From Pectinophora gossypiella (Eukaryota; Arthropoda; Insecta; Lepidoptera; Gelechiidae), in assembly GCF_024362695.1 (NCBI RefSeq), contig NW_026063240.1, forward strand, positions 124,001-188,000: a stretch of DNA of 64,000 nucleotides. Reading direction: 5' to 3'. This document shows positions 9,707 through 21,236 of this stretch, in pieces. Both the position numbers and the translations under genes were made by a program. Each line of letters starts with the position of its first letter. The stretch's first letter is position 1. Below the pieces are notes generated by a model. It worked only from the letters and a program-made list of their open reading frames with translations, had not been told where the DNA came from and ran no database searches.

Positions 9707-10127
9707 CTATTGTTGAGTACTATACCCATACATATATGATTCATTAGAAGGGTACGTGCTTTCATTTACACTTAACTCATCTAGAAGAGCCTGATTAATT
9801 TTTTGTCTTACTCTGAACTTTTGAACAGGCGTGAATTTTTCCATTTGTGGAAGCAAACTCATAAAAAAATAGTAGTCTTCAGACTTATTCTCATTTCTAG
9901 AAGCCTCGTTTCTACTTTGATTTGATAAATCATTTTCCAGCAGTCTTATCCTTTTCCTTTCCAATTCTAAAAATTCAGTTCTTATGTCATTCGCTGTTCT
10001 CTTTTTTCTTGATCGTTGTGACGCAGAAGCTTCTCTTGGAGGCGTAGAAATTTCTTGCGATGATGTAGAAGCTTCTTGAGAAGAAACAGGAGCCTCTTGT
10101 GAGGATGTAGAAGGTTGTTGTGGATAA
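9707..10127 (-). pseudogene. Harbinger accessory (MADF/BESS-type) protein, C-terminal part
   Basis: On the minus strand an open frame from about 10127 to TAG at 9707 encodes a Ser/Gln-rich linker with repeated SSQEA units. A basic patch (RSRKKR) follows, then a BESS-like block DYYFFMSLLPQMEKF...KFRVRQKINQALLDEL. BESS motifs are C-terminal protein-interaction motifs of MADF/Myb-like accessory proteins encoded by Harbinger elements. The N-terminal DNA-binding part is missing, deleted at the 10135 junction. Confidence 0.6.
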
Positions 10128-10134
10128 ATAGAAG

Positions 10135-10345
10135 ATTTTTATTACAAGGTCGATATACTTAGTGGTCAGTATAATAATTCCACGCTTATTCTAATCTTAA
10201 AACTAAATCTTCTCTCTAAAATTAAAGTTCTCATATGTACGACGATTAGTTAACTATTTAAATCACAGTTTTGTTATTTATTGACAGTATTTTCATTATA
10301 AGATTGATATACTTCCATTGTTGAGTACTATACCCATACATATTA
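10135..10345. repeat. Direct repeat of 9527-9737 within the Harbinger element
   Basis: About 211 bp of AT-rich sequence, including the last codons and downstream region of the minus-strand accessory gene, is repeated 608 bp further right with only a few differences. This explains why two minus-strand frames share the same ending. It marks the internal rearrangement that removed the centre of the element. Confidence 0.8.
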
Positions 10346-12184
10346 TGATGGTCACCGCTCGAATGGAGTGCACCGCTCGTTGCCCGCCCCCGCGCCGCTC
10401 CCGCGCCGCTGTTTTCGAGACCCGGTCCATTTGACGATACGCATAAGATCCTGCCGCTCCCGCGCCGCCGCCGCCGTCGCCCCGCTGCCCGCAAAATTCG
10501 AGGCAGAGGCCTTAAACCTTCGGTGCTCCCCTCATCTGCTTACTAACGGCAATATTCAACGTCGCCATGATCAACTGCGTCTTTCCACAGCAGTGGAAAG
10601 AAGCAATTGTAATTGGTATACCAAAGCCTGGGAAACCTAAAAACGAACCTTCGAGCTACCGCCCCATAAGTCTCCTCAATACCATGGGGAAGATTTATGA
10701 GCGGCTCATATTTGCTAGATTACGGGACTACGCCGAATCCAATAGTCTTATTCCACCAGAGCAGTTTGGTTTTAGAACCAAACACTCCTGCGTTCAACAA
10801 GTGCACCGTATTGTTGAACATATCTCTAGTAGGTTAAACTTAAAAAAACCTGTCGCTACGGGAGCGCTCTTTTTCGATGTGGCGAAAGCGTTCGACAAAG
10901 TCTGGCACAACTGCTTGATCTACAAGCTTTATTCACTGGGAGTGCCAGACCGTCTCGTGCACATCATACGAGACTTCCTCTCAAATCGAACCTTTCGCTA
11001 CCGCGTGGAAGGGACACTCTCGTCACCGCACCCGATACATGCCGGAGTCCCACAAGGGTCCGTCCTCTCCCCTTTACTATTTTCATTGTATACTAGTGAC
11101 ATTCCCAAATCCCCTAACACCCAACTAGCTTTATTTGCGGATGATACAGCCATCTATTCTTCGTGCCGTGGTCGAGTTATGATGACCGGAATCCTCCAGC
11201 GCGCGGCCAATGCCTTGGGCAAGTGGTTTCGCAAATGGAGAATCGAGGTAAACCCGTAGAAAAGTGCAGCGGTGTACTTTTCAAAGGGCTATTATAACAC
11301 GCCACGGTCACGCCGTCAACTTAAACTCATCAAGATGTTTGGTAAGCCGATCCCTTGGGAGGAGCAAGTCAAATATCTCGGCGTAGTCTTGGATAGACGT
11401 CTTACTTTCAAGGCCCATATCAAACGTGTGCGCGATCGCGCCGCGTTTGTAATGGGCCGTCTTCATTGCCTCCTTAACAAGCGTAGTAAATTGTCCCTTA
11501 GGAATAAGGTGAAAATCTACACGACTTGCATCCGTCCAATCATGACCTATGCAGGGGTAGTTTTCGCTCACGCGAGTCCCTCTCAAATCCACCGTCTACA
11601 GGTAATTCAAAATCGTTTCATGCGGAAAGCCACGGGAGCTCCGTGGTTCCTTCGCAATGAAAATCTGCACATTGACCTAGGTCTGCCAACCATTGCCCAA
11701 TGGCTCAAATTAGCTTCCAAACGTTTTTTCGATTCTGCTCCGCACCACCCAAATCCCCTGGTAGTTGCGGCTTCCGAATACATCCCGCTTAGGGACGGTA
11801 CTGACAAGTATCGGCGTCCGAAGGACGTAATATACGATCCCGACGACCCGATTACTCTAGCCATAGAGGCAGCCAATCAGCTCGCGACACCAAACACTTC
11901 AGAACCCCGATACCGACCCCGCCGGCGTGGTCGACGATTTTCCTCATTCAGCGGTTATCGCTATAGACCCACTAGGGTCGATTAATCCTTTCAATATTCT
12001 TCCTCTCAGACGACGCCCTGAGCCGAGGTTCGCGCCCAACTGGGCACCCTCAGGCCTGTTGTCTTAAACGTTGTACCGGGTGAGAGCCTTCAGCGCTCCC
12101 CATTTGTCCGGCCAAGTAGTTAATGCCATCTGCGGCAAATCTACAACAAGTCACGTCAAAAAAAAAAAAAAAGTTTAGTCCACT

Positions 12185-15100
12185 TCTGCCTGACTTGCAG
12201 CGTATGCAGATATTCTAAATGCCACTTTTTCCAGAAGGACTGAACCATATTATCAAGTAATTGTTTACGGTCAGAAAGACTAATACGCACGTCGGTCAAA
12301 TCCGTAGCAGGTAAATACTGCAAGGGTGTCGACATTAAGAAATGTGCGGGTGTGATTATTTCCGGATATGGGTCAGAGGATACGACCGTGAGCGGGCGTG
12401 AGTTCATAATGCACTCAATTTGCACCAAAACGGTTTGTAATTCCTCATAAGTGAGAATTTGGGAACCAATAACCCTATACAAGTGAGTTTTTAGACTCTT
12501 TATATTAGACTCCCACATACCTCCAAAATGAGGAGAGTGAGGTGGAATCATTTTCCATTCAATGCGATGCTTAATAAGCTCTTGCTTCAAAACAGGATTA
12601 AATGCAGAGCCAATTAAGAACTTGTAAAGATCATCCAGTTGAGCCTTTGCACCAATAAAATTGGTTCCATTATCGGAGTACAAGAACGACACAGGACCAC
12701 GACGAGAAATAAATCGGTTGAATGCTGCCAAAAAGGCATTTGTAGTCAGATCGGAGACCAATTCAACGTGTGTAGCTTTAGTTACAAGGCACACGAATAG
12801 GCAGATATAAGCTTTTTGAGAACGTTGACCCCTACGACGAGTGATCGTTATTTTAAGTGGACCTGCGTAATCAACCCCTGTATGTACAAAGGCCTTTGCT
12901 TCCGTTATACGAAAAGGCGGAAGGTCTGCCATCCTAGGCGTAGGGTGAGATGGATTAACGCGAAAGCAAGAGTTACATTTCCGCACTTGAGCCCTAATGA
13001 CAGTTCTGGCATCAAGTATCCAAAATCTTTGCCGCAAAATGGACATAAGAAGTCCTGGGCCTGTATGGCAATTCATCACATGATAGTGATTAATTATCAA
13101 GTCTACGACATGGTCGTGTTTAGGAAGCAAAGCCGGATGCTTAGCCTCAGATGGTAAATCCGATTTTGAAATTCGACCACCAACGCGTAATATGCCAACT
13201 TGGTCGAGAAAGACAGATAAGTTCTGTAACTTTTTTGAAGGTTGTTTACCTTTTTGAAGAGCAATTATGTCATCTTTGAAATACACTTCTTGAACAGAAG
13301 AGACTATCATTCTTTCAGCAGTTAAAAGATTTTCGACAATACTTGAAGATTTTATCTTTTTAATAAATTTGAGGACATAAACAACAATCCTTAACAATTT
13401 ATCCCATGTGGATACACGTCTAGCCAGAGAATTGAGAACCGATTGTTCACAGTGAACAGTTGCAGTCAACACATTTATCTTGTGTTCGGGTATGTCTCCT
13501 GATATACAAGGAACAAAGGGCTTCACAGGCCATTCCTCGCAAGGCTTCCGAATCCACTCCGGACCCTTCCACCACAACTTATGTGATATGAGTTGGGAAG
13601 GCAACATGCCTCGCGACAAACAATCACTCGGATTTTCTTTGTCAGCTATATGGTAGAAATTATTCGGTGGCAAGTTTTCCTGACATTGAGCTACTCGGTT
13701 GCTAACGAACACCGACCAACGATGCGGTGACGAATGAATCCAGGAGAGCGCAATGGTGGAATCAGAAAAAGCATAGATCCCTGCAATAGAGATCCGAGAT
13801 CCGTAAGTATTATGGACAGTCCGTACTAACTTGGACATCAATACTGCAGCACACAACTCCAAACGAGCGAGTGTGGTTACCTTGGTGGGGGACACCTTAG
13901 ACTTGGCACACAACAATCTTACTATGTTTTTTCCATTTGCGTCAGTGGAATGTAAATATATGACACAACCATACCCGTTCATGCTAGCATCGCAAAACGC
14001 GACGAGAACAACAGTGGAATCGTTGAGAACACCAACATGACGTGGGATTTTCAAAGTCGCAAGAAGAGGAAATTCTTGCCTCAGAGCAGAGAATCTTTGA
14101 ATAATACCATCCGGGGGAGTTTCATCCCAACCAATGTCACATAGCCATAGCTCTTTAATGAGTAATTTGGCATATAAAATCACCGGACCTACGAGGCCAA
14201 GAACGTCAAATAAACGTGCGACCATGGAAAGTATGCTCCGCTTAGTACACTTTTCCTGGACATCAGAGGTCGTGAAGAAGAAAATGTCATCACAGAAGCA
14301 CTGCTAGAGCCGTCAGTAAAATCCACCTGGCTACGATGAGATTCGGGTAAGTTCTCGAGTACAGAAGGTGAATTGCTGTTCCATTTCACCAGATCAAAGG
14401 CACTAGACTTAAATAGTGAGATCAATTCTCGTGCAAGAAGAGCGGCACAGTCATCATCTGGTACACTATGGACCAAGTCATCCATATATAATTTGGACTC
14501 AGCTACTTGGGCAGCGTCAGGAAAATGTGGTCTCATGTCATTGGCCAATTGGCGAACAGTTCGCATGGCTAAGTATGGACTAGACTTCAGTCCAAATGGA
14601 ACTCGATTGAACTGATAGGTACGCAAAATATCATTACTCGTAAATCGAAATAAGATTCTTAAATATTTACGATGTTCATCAGGCACCTGAATTTGTAAAT
14701 ACATTTGTGTTATGTCGGCAGTTATGGCTACCGGGAATAAGCGAAAATCCAGCAACAGTAGCGTAAGATCAGCCTGTAAGTTTGGGCCAGTATGAAGAAT
14801 ATCATTCAGTGACAACCCTGTGTGAGTTTTAGCGCTGGCGTCAAGCACAACCCTAGGCATGGGCTTGTCTGGCCGAATCACGGCGTGATGCGGTATGTAA
14901 TAACCATCATCAACTATATCAGCCTGCGCCACTTCAGATAAGTAACCTTTTTCGATATATTCACCGATTACCTTATTATAGTTTCCCTGTAAATCGAGTG
15001 ACTGTTTAAATTTTCGCTCTAAGGCCATAAAACGACGCTGTGCCACAGCGCGTGAATTTCCAAGGTCACTCGGATCCTTAGAGAAAGGCAACGGGACACA

Positions 15101-15245
15101 GTATCTGCCATCATCAGCTCGTGACACAGAGGCTAGGAAGATGTTCTCACACTGAGTCTCTTCTGGACTTAAATATTTTAAGCCAGGGACTTCTTCTAAC
15201 TGCCAAAACTTTTGAACTAAATCATTAAGCGCAAGCGCGGAGAAT
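12185..15245 (-). pseudogene. BEL-A polyprotein: RT, RNase H, integrase (decayed)
   Basis: The minus strand encodes the pol region of a BEL/Pao retrotransposon. From 15245 downwards it shows the KFWQLEEVPG linker, the YIPHHAV and VVLDASAK blocks, RT motifs (ADITQMYLQI near 14730; YMDDLVHS near 14480), and after a frame change near 14300 the ARLFDVLGLVGP block. RNase H follows (FCDASMNGYG near 13990), then an HHCC-type integrase N-terminus, YSDNGTNF near 12680 and GGMWESNIKSLK near 12520. The part upstream of 15245 is replaced by the 5' end of LINE-L, and the C-terminus continues at 8132-8154 and 4071-4262. No LTR was recognised. Confidence 0.85.
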
Positions 15246-15287
15246 GACATCGATGTATTAATAGCATAGCAAAATAAACTGCAAGTT

Positions 15288-16670
15288 ATGGATGTTGAAA
15301 GTTTAATACGCATCTGTACAACAGGCTTCATGCAAAGTGATATTGAAGTTGCGAAAACGTTATTATTTGAATCAGTGCCTACTAAACTACGAAAAATCTC
15401 ACGCAAAAGGGATGGGAAGATGCAACGGGACCTTGAGGATATTATCGCCGTGTTCCAGAGCGTTGACCCCGAAAAGGTACCTATGTTTGTTGCTAAAGAT
15501 CTACATAAGTTACCGCCAGTAACGTTCGACCACGTAGATGTAACTACCTTATTAAAGAACATTATAATTTTACAAAAAGAGCTGCAAAACATCAAAGACA
15601 CTTACTGTACACTCGAACAACACACTCACTTAAAATCGAAGTTCAACTTGCACTTGGTGGAACTGCATCAAGATCAGCTGACATCAAATGTAAACAAAAA
15701 GCGAGGCGCCGCCGCAGCTGATGTGAGCGATTGGTTGATAAACACTATTAACTCAACGGCTAACCTTAAGACAGTGGATATGGAACACGTAACAAATAAA
15801 AGTGTACATGAGCACACCTCAACTACATCATCTCCTAATAACACAGCTGAATTATTGTTAAACAGTGAGAAAATAATGCAACAATATAGGTATACAAAAC
15901 CGTAAACTATAACGGATGTGACTTTGAATGAGTCATCTATTACGACCGAGGCAACTGTGCGAGCGGCCACGGCGAGCGTTCAAGACAGTGAATGTACCGC
16001 GGCAACTTCACACAAGCCCTTGAGCATGCGCCCACAAAATCGCGAATATTCTGAGGGTGTAAGTATCACACAAAAAGGCGAATGTGCTGATGGTGCGCTT
16101 GCGAGTTCGTTCCTTCAAAATAACGAATGTCCCAAAAGTATTAGTGTGCTCATACAAAATAGCGAAGTTTCGAATACTGTTAATTGCGCAAATAACTTGG
16201 CGAATGTGCCTACAGGACAACGGCTGACTGTAGCGGACGTCCTAAAGAGTGGGGGCGAATGGAAAAAGGAGGAAAGGGGTGGAGAATGGATAGAAGTAAT
16301 AAGGAAAAGAATAAGAAATCGTGTGTTAGGAAAGCAAGGTAAAGCGACCACAGAAGGAAATTTTAAAGCGGCGGATAGAGAAATACCTTTATTTATTTCC
16401 AATGTTCATAAGAGTACAAAAGAAAATGACATTAAAGAATATATAAGGTCCAAAACGGATGTTATTGTTAGTCTTGATAAAATAAACATGAAACGGGACC
16501 GAGGCTACAATGCATTCAAGTTTTATATACCTATTTCTAAAGCGGAGATTTTTCTTGATGATAAATTGTGGCCGAATGGCATAACTTTTAGGAAATTTAT
16601 GCGATTTAAGTATCGGTCCAGTGAGAATCCTGGCCAGGATAGTCAGTCTGATATTTTCCCTAGTCATTAA
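15288..16670 (+). pseudogene. LINE-L ORF1 (one in-frame stop)
   Basis: Two open stretches, 15288-15905 and 15918-16670, are in the same frame and separated only by TAA at 15903. The ancestral ORF1 was therefore about 460 residues. The N-terminal half carries the DLEDIIAVFQSVDPEKVPMF and KLPPVTFDHVDV segments, followed by a helical region. The C-terminal part has an RNA-recognition-like fold signature: PLFISNV near 16385, then RGYNAFKFYIP. It probably binds element RNA. It ends in TAATG, so its stop overlaps the ORF2 start. Confidence 0.7.
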
Positions 16671-17798
16671 TGGATAGTTCTAACTTAATTGTATCTACAT
16701 TTAATTGCAAAGGAATAATACGATCAGTTGACTGTGTGAAAAACTTATGTAGTAGGGCTGACGTCATCGCACTTCAGGAAACCTGGCTATGGCCGCACGA
16801 AATACCATACCTGGGAAGTCTGGATGATGGCTTTGCGTTTACAGGCAAGTCAGCCATAGATACGTCTGTCGGTGTGATTAAAGGAAGACCTTATGGTGGT
16901 GTGGCTTTGATGTGGAAAAAGGCGGCGTTGCCGTTAGTATCTATCGTGCAGTGTAGTAGTGACCGGTTAGTGGCAATCAAAACGGTGCGTGACAATCGTC
17001 CCTTGTTAATTTTTTCAGTATACATGCCATTCGACAATAAAAATAGTGACAGTCTTGTAGACTTTACATCTATTTTGAGTGAGATGATAGCCATAATTGA
17101 AGCAAGCCATGTCGAGTCTGTTATTATGCTAGGTGATTTTAACGCGCACCCCGGCGAACGATTTTCTACTGAACTTTTATCGGTATGTACCGAGCAATCG
17201 TGGTCGTGTATTGACCATAAGCTTCTACCTAGTGACACCCATACGTTTGTGTGTCAAGCGAGAGGTGTGAAGCGTTGGTTAGATCACTGTATAGTGACAA
17301 GTGCGGCGAAGAACCTAGTTGTGAAGGCGTCAGTGTTATACGGTCTGAGTACATCCGATCATTATCCGGTTCTGTTTGAATGTAATGTTAATGTGATTAA
17401 TCCTAAATTGTCGACAACGCGACTGCGTTGTAATAAGGTGCGCTGGGGTGAACGTGACAAAGTGCAGATTAAAGAATATTATGAATATTATAATTCTAAA
17501 TTACGACTTATAGACTTTCCGATAGAATGTAGGAACTGTTCTTATAAATACGTGTTCTAGTATAGACCATTGCTTGTTGTTGGATAAAATGTATAATGAA
17601 ATAGTGTCAGTTATGGTGGGGGGCGCCCGGTGTACGTATATCGGTAGTGACTATGTCAAACGCCGTAAATACATTACTGGCTGGAATAAGCACGTCAGTG
17701 GCGCTCACAGGGAGGCTAGATTGTGCTATCAAACTTGGCTTACATATGGTGCTCCCACTTATGGACCTCTATACGAAAACATGTGTAGGGGAGATGTA

Positions 17799-18758
17799 GG
17801 CAATGGGAGTCAGTAGGCAATGGTGATCACCTCAAAATAACAAAAACCGAACGCGACCGACCGATTCAAACATAAGTACACGCTAGCATGATGTCACACC
17901 CGTGCGCGAGCGGCGACTGGCTCAGCTCGGCCGACGCGTTGGCGAGTAATGGGTGTTTGAAGATTTCGTGCCATTTACATCTAATTTTTCGAGTTAAGAA
18001 ATACGAAGGTAAGTTACAAAATAACAAATATTTATTTCTGTACTTGTAATGTGTAATAGTCGTAGCATTTTAGCATGCAATTCAACAGCCATATTGTTAT
18101 TATTACCTATAATTTCTCGCCAATTTTTTTTTTTTCGTTTTATTGCCTATGTAGGTAATCGGAGTCGGGTGATCCCAATTACCTATATGAAGACGCCCTA
18201 GTTGAAAAAGAAAATAAAAGAAAAGCCAAAGCTGTGAAAAACGAAGGAAAAAGAACAGGAAAGAAAATCAAGCCACAGAAGGGTAGTCGTGACAAGGTTA
18301 AGAAGAAAATTCTGTCGGACTCCAATGGTACTTCGACGTCAGACGTGAACACGGATGTGTTATGCCAGGAAAATGACGATGCAGAAGATGCAAGCAGCTT
18401 GTGTCTTGTATGTGGTGAATTCGGCCGCAACAATGAAACATGGTACCGGTGCACTTCTTGTGGGCTCTGGCCTCATGCCGACTGTTCTGGGTGGAATACT
18501 GCGCACAATTATGTTTGCGATATGTGTTGATCACCATTGCCCACATACTGATCACCATTGCCAACCCAAGTTGACAATCGGGATCAAAGTTATTTTTTTT
18601 TTTAAATGCTATTGTACCAAAACTAATAAACCAAAGTAATTAAAGTTGATCTCAATCGATAGTTAGTAGAGTAAAGTTTATAATAAAAACGGAGTAATAA
18701 ATAGTTGATTCATAGATTAGCTTTTTTTTTCATTTTCGCTTAAGTGATCCCCATTACC
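17799..18758. mobile_element. pogo/Tigger-like DNA transposon, deletion derivative
   Basis: The element is bounded by TA (17797-17798 and 18759-18760). Its inverted ends are GGCAATGGGAGTCA on the left and, on the other strand, GGTAATGGGGATCACTTAAG on the right. The GGYAATGGTGATCAC motif also recurs internally at about 17815, 18150, 18530 and 18550. The interior keeps a GC-rich 5' exon-like segment with a splice donor (AAGGTAAGT near 18007-18015) and the last coding exon. TA duplication and the coding remnant support Tc1/mariner-pogo. The catalytic DDE part is absent. Confidence 0.7.
18186..18530 (+). pseudogene. pogo-like transposase C-terminal exon (zinc-binding tail)
   Basis: About 114 residues are left: a lysine-rich region followed by a cysteine-rich tail with LCLVCGEFG, WYRCTSCGLWPHADCSG and YVCDMC. 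This C4HC3-like tail occurs at the C-terminus of arthropod pogo/Tigger (jerky-like) DDE transposases. The catalytic domain that should precede it is deleted, so this is a remnant and not a free-standing zinc-finger gene. Confidence 0.6.
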
Positions 18759-19396
18759 TACATTTACCCTAGTACAAGAAGGACTTTCAAATCTAAATTA
18801 AAATTTTGTCAAAATAATGAACAGCAAATAAGGATGGACATATTAGCTGAAAATCATTCAAAGAAACAATTCGGGAAATTTTGGAAGTCGACTAATAAGT
18901 TAAATGTGAAATCGAGTCTCCCGGTGAGTGTGGCTGGTGTAAGTGAGCCCGGCGAAATAGCCAATCTGTTTCGACAGCGCTTTAAAGTGGAGTCTCCATT
19001 GCCGGGCGTGCCTCGGGGGCTCGATGTAGGGGTCGAAGTACACAAAATCACAACTCGTTTTTCAGCTAATCAAGTATCATCTGTTATTAGCAAAATGGTA
19101 CGAGGAAAGTCTCCAGGGTACGACGACCTTAGTATCGAGCACCTGAGGCAAGCTGGGCCGCATTTACCGAGAGTGCTCTCTTTACTTTTTAATTTGTGTC
19201 TGAGTCACCATTACCTGCCACAGGACCTTATGTACACACTAGTGGTTCCGATCATTAAAGACAGGACGGGGGATGCCTCCGACGTGTCCAACTACAGGCC
19301 TATATCGCTTGCTACCGTGGTGGCTAAGGTTCTGGACAGTTTGCTTGATAAACAGCTGGCTAAGAACATTAATTTGCATGATGCCCAGTTTGGTTT

Positions 19397-20184
19397 ATTT
19401 TTATTTTTATTTTATAAAAAAGGTACACCAACAGCTTATACAATAAAACATTAAATAAAATAAAAGTTACATCAGAAATTAGACTGTTACATAAGCCAAT
19501 TATAGGTGCACACAACATTTGCAAAGTAGGACAACGTAATCGTTTAGTAGATAACTAAATAATAAAATTTAAAAAACAGATAATTAAAAAAATACATAAA
19601 AAAGTAAAATATATATTATGCTGGAGGACATAAATATTTATAAATTTTATCCTTATACTGCCTGAGAGAATTGAAAAATAGGTCTAGATCAGGCATTGCG
19701 GCACTTAGTTCATTATGAGTCACGCAGATGCGACTCAACGCTGTATGACTACCGACATTGGTTCTGTTAGCAAGGGGACAAAATGTTTTGCTGATGGGCT
19801 TTCTAGGTAATGTTCTGGGCACTGACAATCTAAGACGAGAGAGAAGTGGTTCACATCTAATAACTCCATTCACAGACCTATGAAGAAAAACTGCATCATG
19901 CACTTTACGGCGTTTGTACAATGATGTCATTCCGAAGAATTGCATGCGCTGTTTATATGGACACCTGTGAGAAATCCCTTGGGTGGTAAAGGCTAGACTT
20001 CTAGTAAATGCGCGTTGTATAGACTCAAGTCGTTGCGAGTGAACGGCATATACTGGATTCCAAATTACGGACGCGAACTCAAGATGACTTCGAACCAGCG
20101 CATTAAACAAGATTATCCTCGTCTTAGGACGGAATGATTTAGAGTTCCTTTTAATGAATCCCAACATTTTGGAAGATTTTTTTA
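19397..20184 (-). mobile_element. Truncated antisense LINE fragment (RT C-terminus)
   Basis: This fragment is inserted in the LINE-L RT between two copies of GTTT (19393-19396 and 20185-20188). On the minus strand it encodes about 190 residues of a LINE C-terminus (RIILFNALVRSHLEFASVIW, LESIQRAFTRSL, then NELSAAMPDLDLF), stopping at 19616. Its tail of TAAAA-type repeats lies at 19397-19420. The long reading frame from 20230 runs in from LINE-L sequence and is only partly real. It is a 5'-truncated insertion of a CR1/Jockey-group element. Confidence 0.75.
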
Positions 20185-21236
20185 GTTTCCGACCTGGCTT
20201 ATCGACTGAGACCGCCATATTGTGCCTCAAGCAAACTGTACAGTACTACACTGAGAGGAAAACCCCGGTATTTGCCTGCTTTTTGGACTTGTCGAAGGCA
20301 TTCGATCTAGTCTCTTATGATGTGTTATGGCGTAAGCTATGGGAAGACACTACAGTGCCTCATGAACTGACGTCACTTCTGCGGTTTTGGTACGGCAATC
20401 AAAAGAATAGTGTTAGGTGGGCAGGGGCGCAGTATGATGTGTACAGGTTGAATTGCGGGGTGCGACAGGGTGGGCTGACCTCGCCCCGGCTGTTCAACCT
20501 TTACATGGACGGGTTGGTCGGTGAGCTCAGCAGCACACATGTTGGATGTCACATTGACGGAACGTGCTTGAATAACATCAGCTACGCCGACGACATGGTG
20601 CTGTTGAGCCCATCGATTGAGGCCCTCAGGAAACTTATCACTATTTGCGAATCTTACGCGGCGGCCCAGGGGCTCAAGTATAATGTTAGGAAGAGTGAAA
20701 TGATGGTTTTCAAGCCTCAGGCCAAAACAAGAGACGATTTCCCTGATGTCTTCCTTTGTGGCGCCCCCGTTTCCAGGGTATCTAAATTTAAATACTTGGG
20801 CCATTGGGTTACTGATGACCTCTCCGACAACAGTGACATAGAGCGTGAATGCAGGTCGCTGGCTGTCCGCTGTAATATGCTGGCCCGTAGGTTCGTGCGA
20901 TGTGGGAAGGCAGTGAAGATTACGCTTTTTAAAGCTTACTGCCAATCCTTCTACTCGTGCGCCTTATGGGCCAGCTACACGCAGCGGAGATACAGCGAGT
21001 TGCGTGTGCAATATAATAACGCATTCAGGATCCTGTTGGGGCTACCGTGGCGTTGCAGCGCGTCCGGGATGTTCGCGGAGACGCAAACGGATGTCTTCTA
21101 CGCAATTATGAGAAAACGATGCGCCTCCCTTCTTTTTCGGCTTCGCGCTAGCACCAACAGCCTTCTGAATGTGTTTGCAGGCCGGTATGACTCACCGATG
21201 CTGCGTCATTGGGTGCAGCTACACATACGGAGGTGA

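Larger units (their letters stand above)
8760..10511. mobile_element. PIF/Harbinger-like DNA transposon, internally deleted
   Basis: The two ends are inverted and very GC-rich. Each starts GGCCTC, followed by CGAATTTTGCGGGCAGCGG and then a GGC-rich tract. TTAA flanks both sides (8756-8759 and 10512-10515). A 3-bp duplication within the palindromic TTAA would fit the usual Harbinger target. Inside are a transposase first exon on the plus strand and the C-terminal part of a second protein on the minus strand. This is the two-gene layout of Harbinger elements. Most of the transposase, including the DDE region, is missing. Confidence 0.75.
8155..11985 (+). pseudogene. Jockey-like ORF2 reverse transcriptase, broken
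   Basis: The coding remnant covers 8155-8759 and 10516-11985. It begins after the endonuclease, with the linker and RKAPGSDGITN before the insertion. The RT core follows: YRPISLL, FFDVAKAFDKVWH, GVPQGSVLSPLLF and the catalytic LFADDTAIY near 11130-11156. The C-terminal region ends in an arginine-rich tail. Damage includes the Harbinger insertion, frame disruption around 10510-10570, and an in-frame TAG at 11257-11259 where the copy near 48620 reads through. It cannot encode an active enzyme. The clade call rests on the FADDTAIY and KYLGVVLDRRL motifs and the poly(A) tail. Confidence 0.8.
8155..12171 (+). mobile_element. 5'-truncated Jockey-like LINE with nested Harbinger
   Basis: A 5'-truncated Jockey-type LINE ends in a poly(A) tract (about 12158-12171) and is bounded by the 13-bp duplication AGTTTAGTCCACT (8142-8154 and 12172-12184). 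It landed in BEL-A. It is interrupted by a PIF/Harbinger derivative at 8760-10511. A second, shorter copy of the same family lies antisense at 47710-48768. Confidence 0.85.
16670..21236 (+). pseudogene. LINE-L ORF2: APE endonuclease and reverse transcriptase, split by insertions
   Basis: It starts at ATG 16670, inside the ORF1 stop. The endonuclease covers about 16670-17400: STFNCKG, ALQETWL, MLGDFNAHPGE near residue 160, and SDHYPV near 240. Frame breaks occur near 17545-17575. The linker continues to the pogo insertion at 17798 and resumes at 18761 with FKSKLKFC. The RT begins with GKSPGYDDL near 19110 and NYRPISLATV near 19290, is cut at 19396 and resumes at 20189. Later motifs are FLDLSKAFDLV, GVRQGGLTSP and the catalytic SYADDMVLL near 20580-20600. 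The C-terminus ends at 21236. The copy is dead but most blocks are recognisable. Confidence 0.75.

Noticed and set aside
14189..15601. N-terminal 100 residues of the long BEL-A frame above about 15245
   Set aside because: This stretch is antisense to LINE-L ORF1 and lacks BEL/Pao similarity. The true BEL-A sequence starts near 15245.
18234..18530. A possible stand-alone PHD-finger host gene
   Set aside because: It lies between transposon ends with a TA duplication, and the cysteine tail matches the C-terminus of pogo/Tigger-like transposases.
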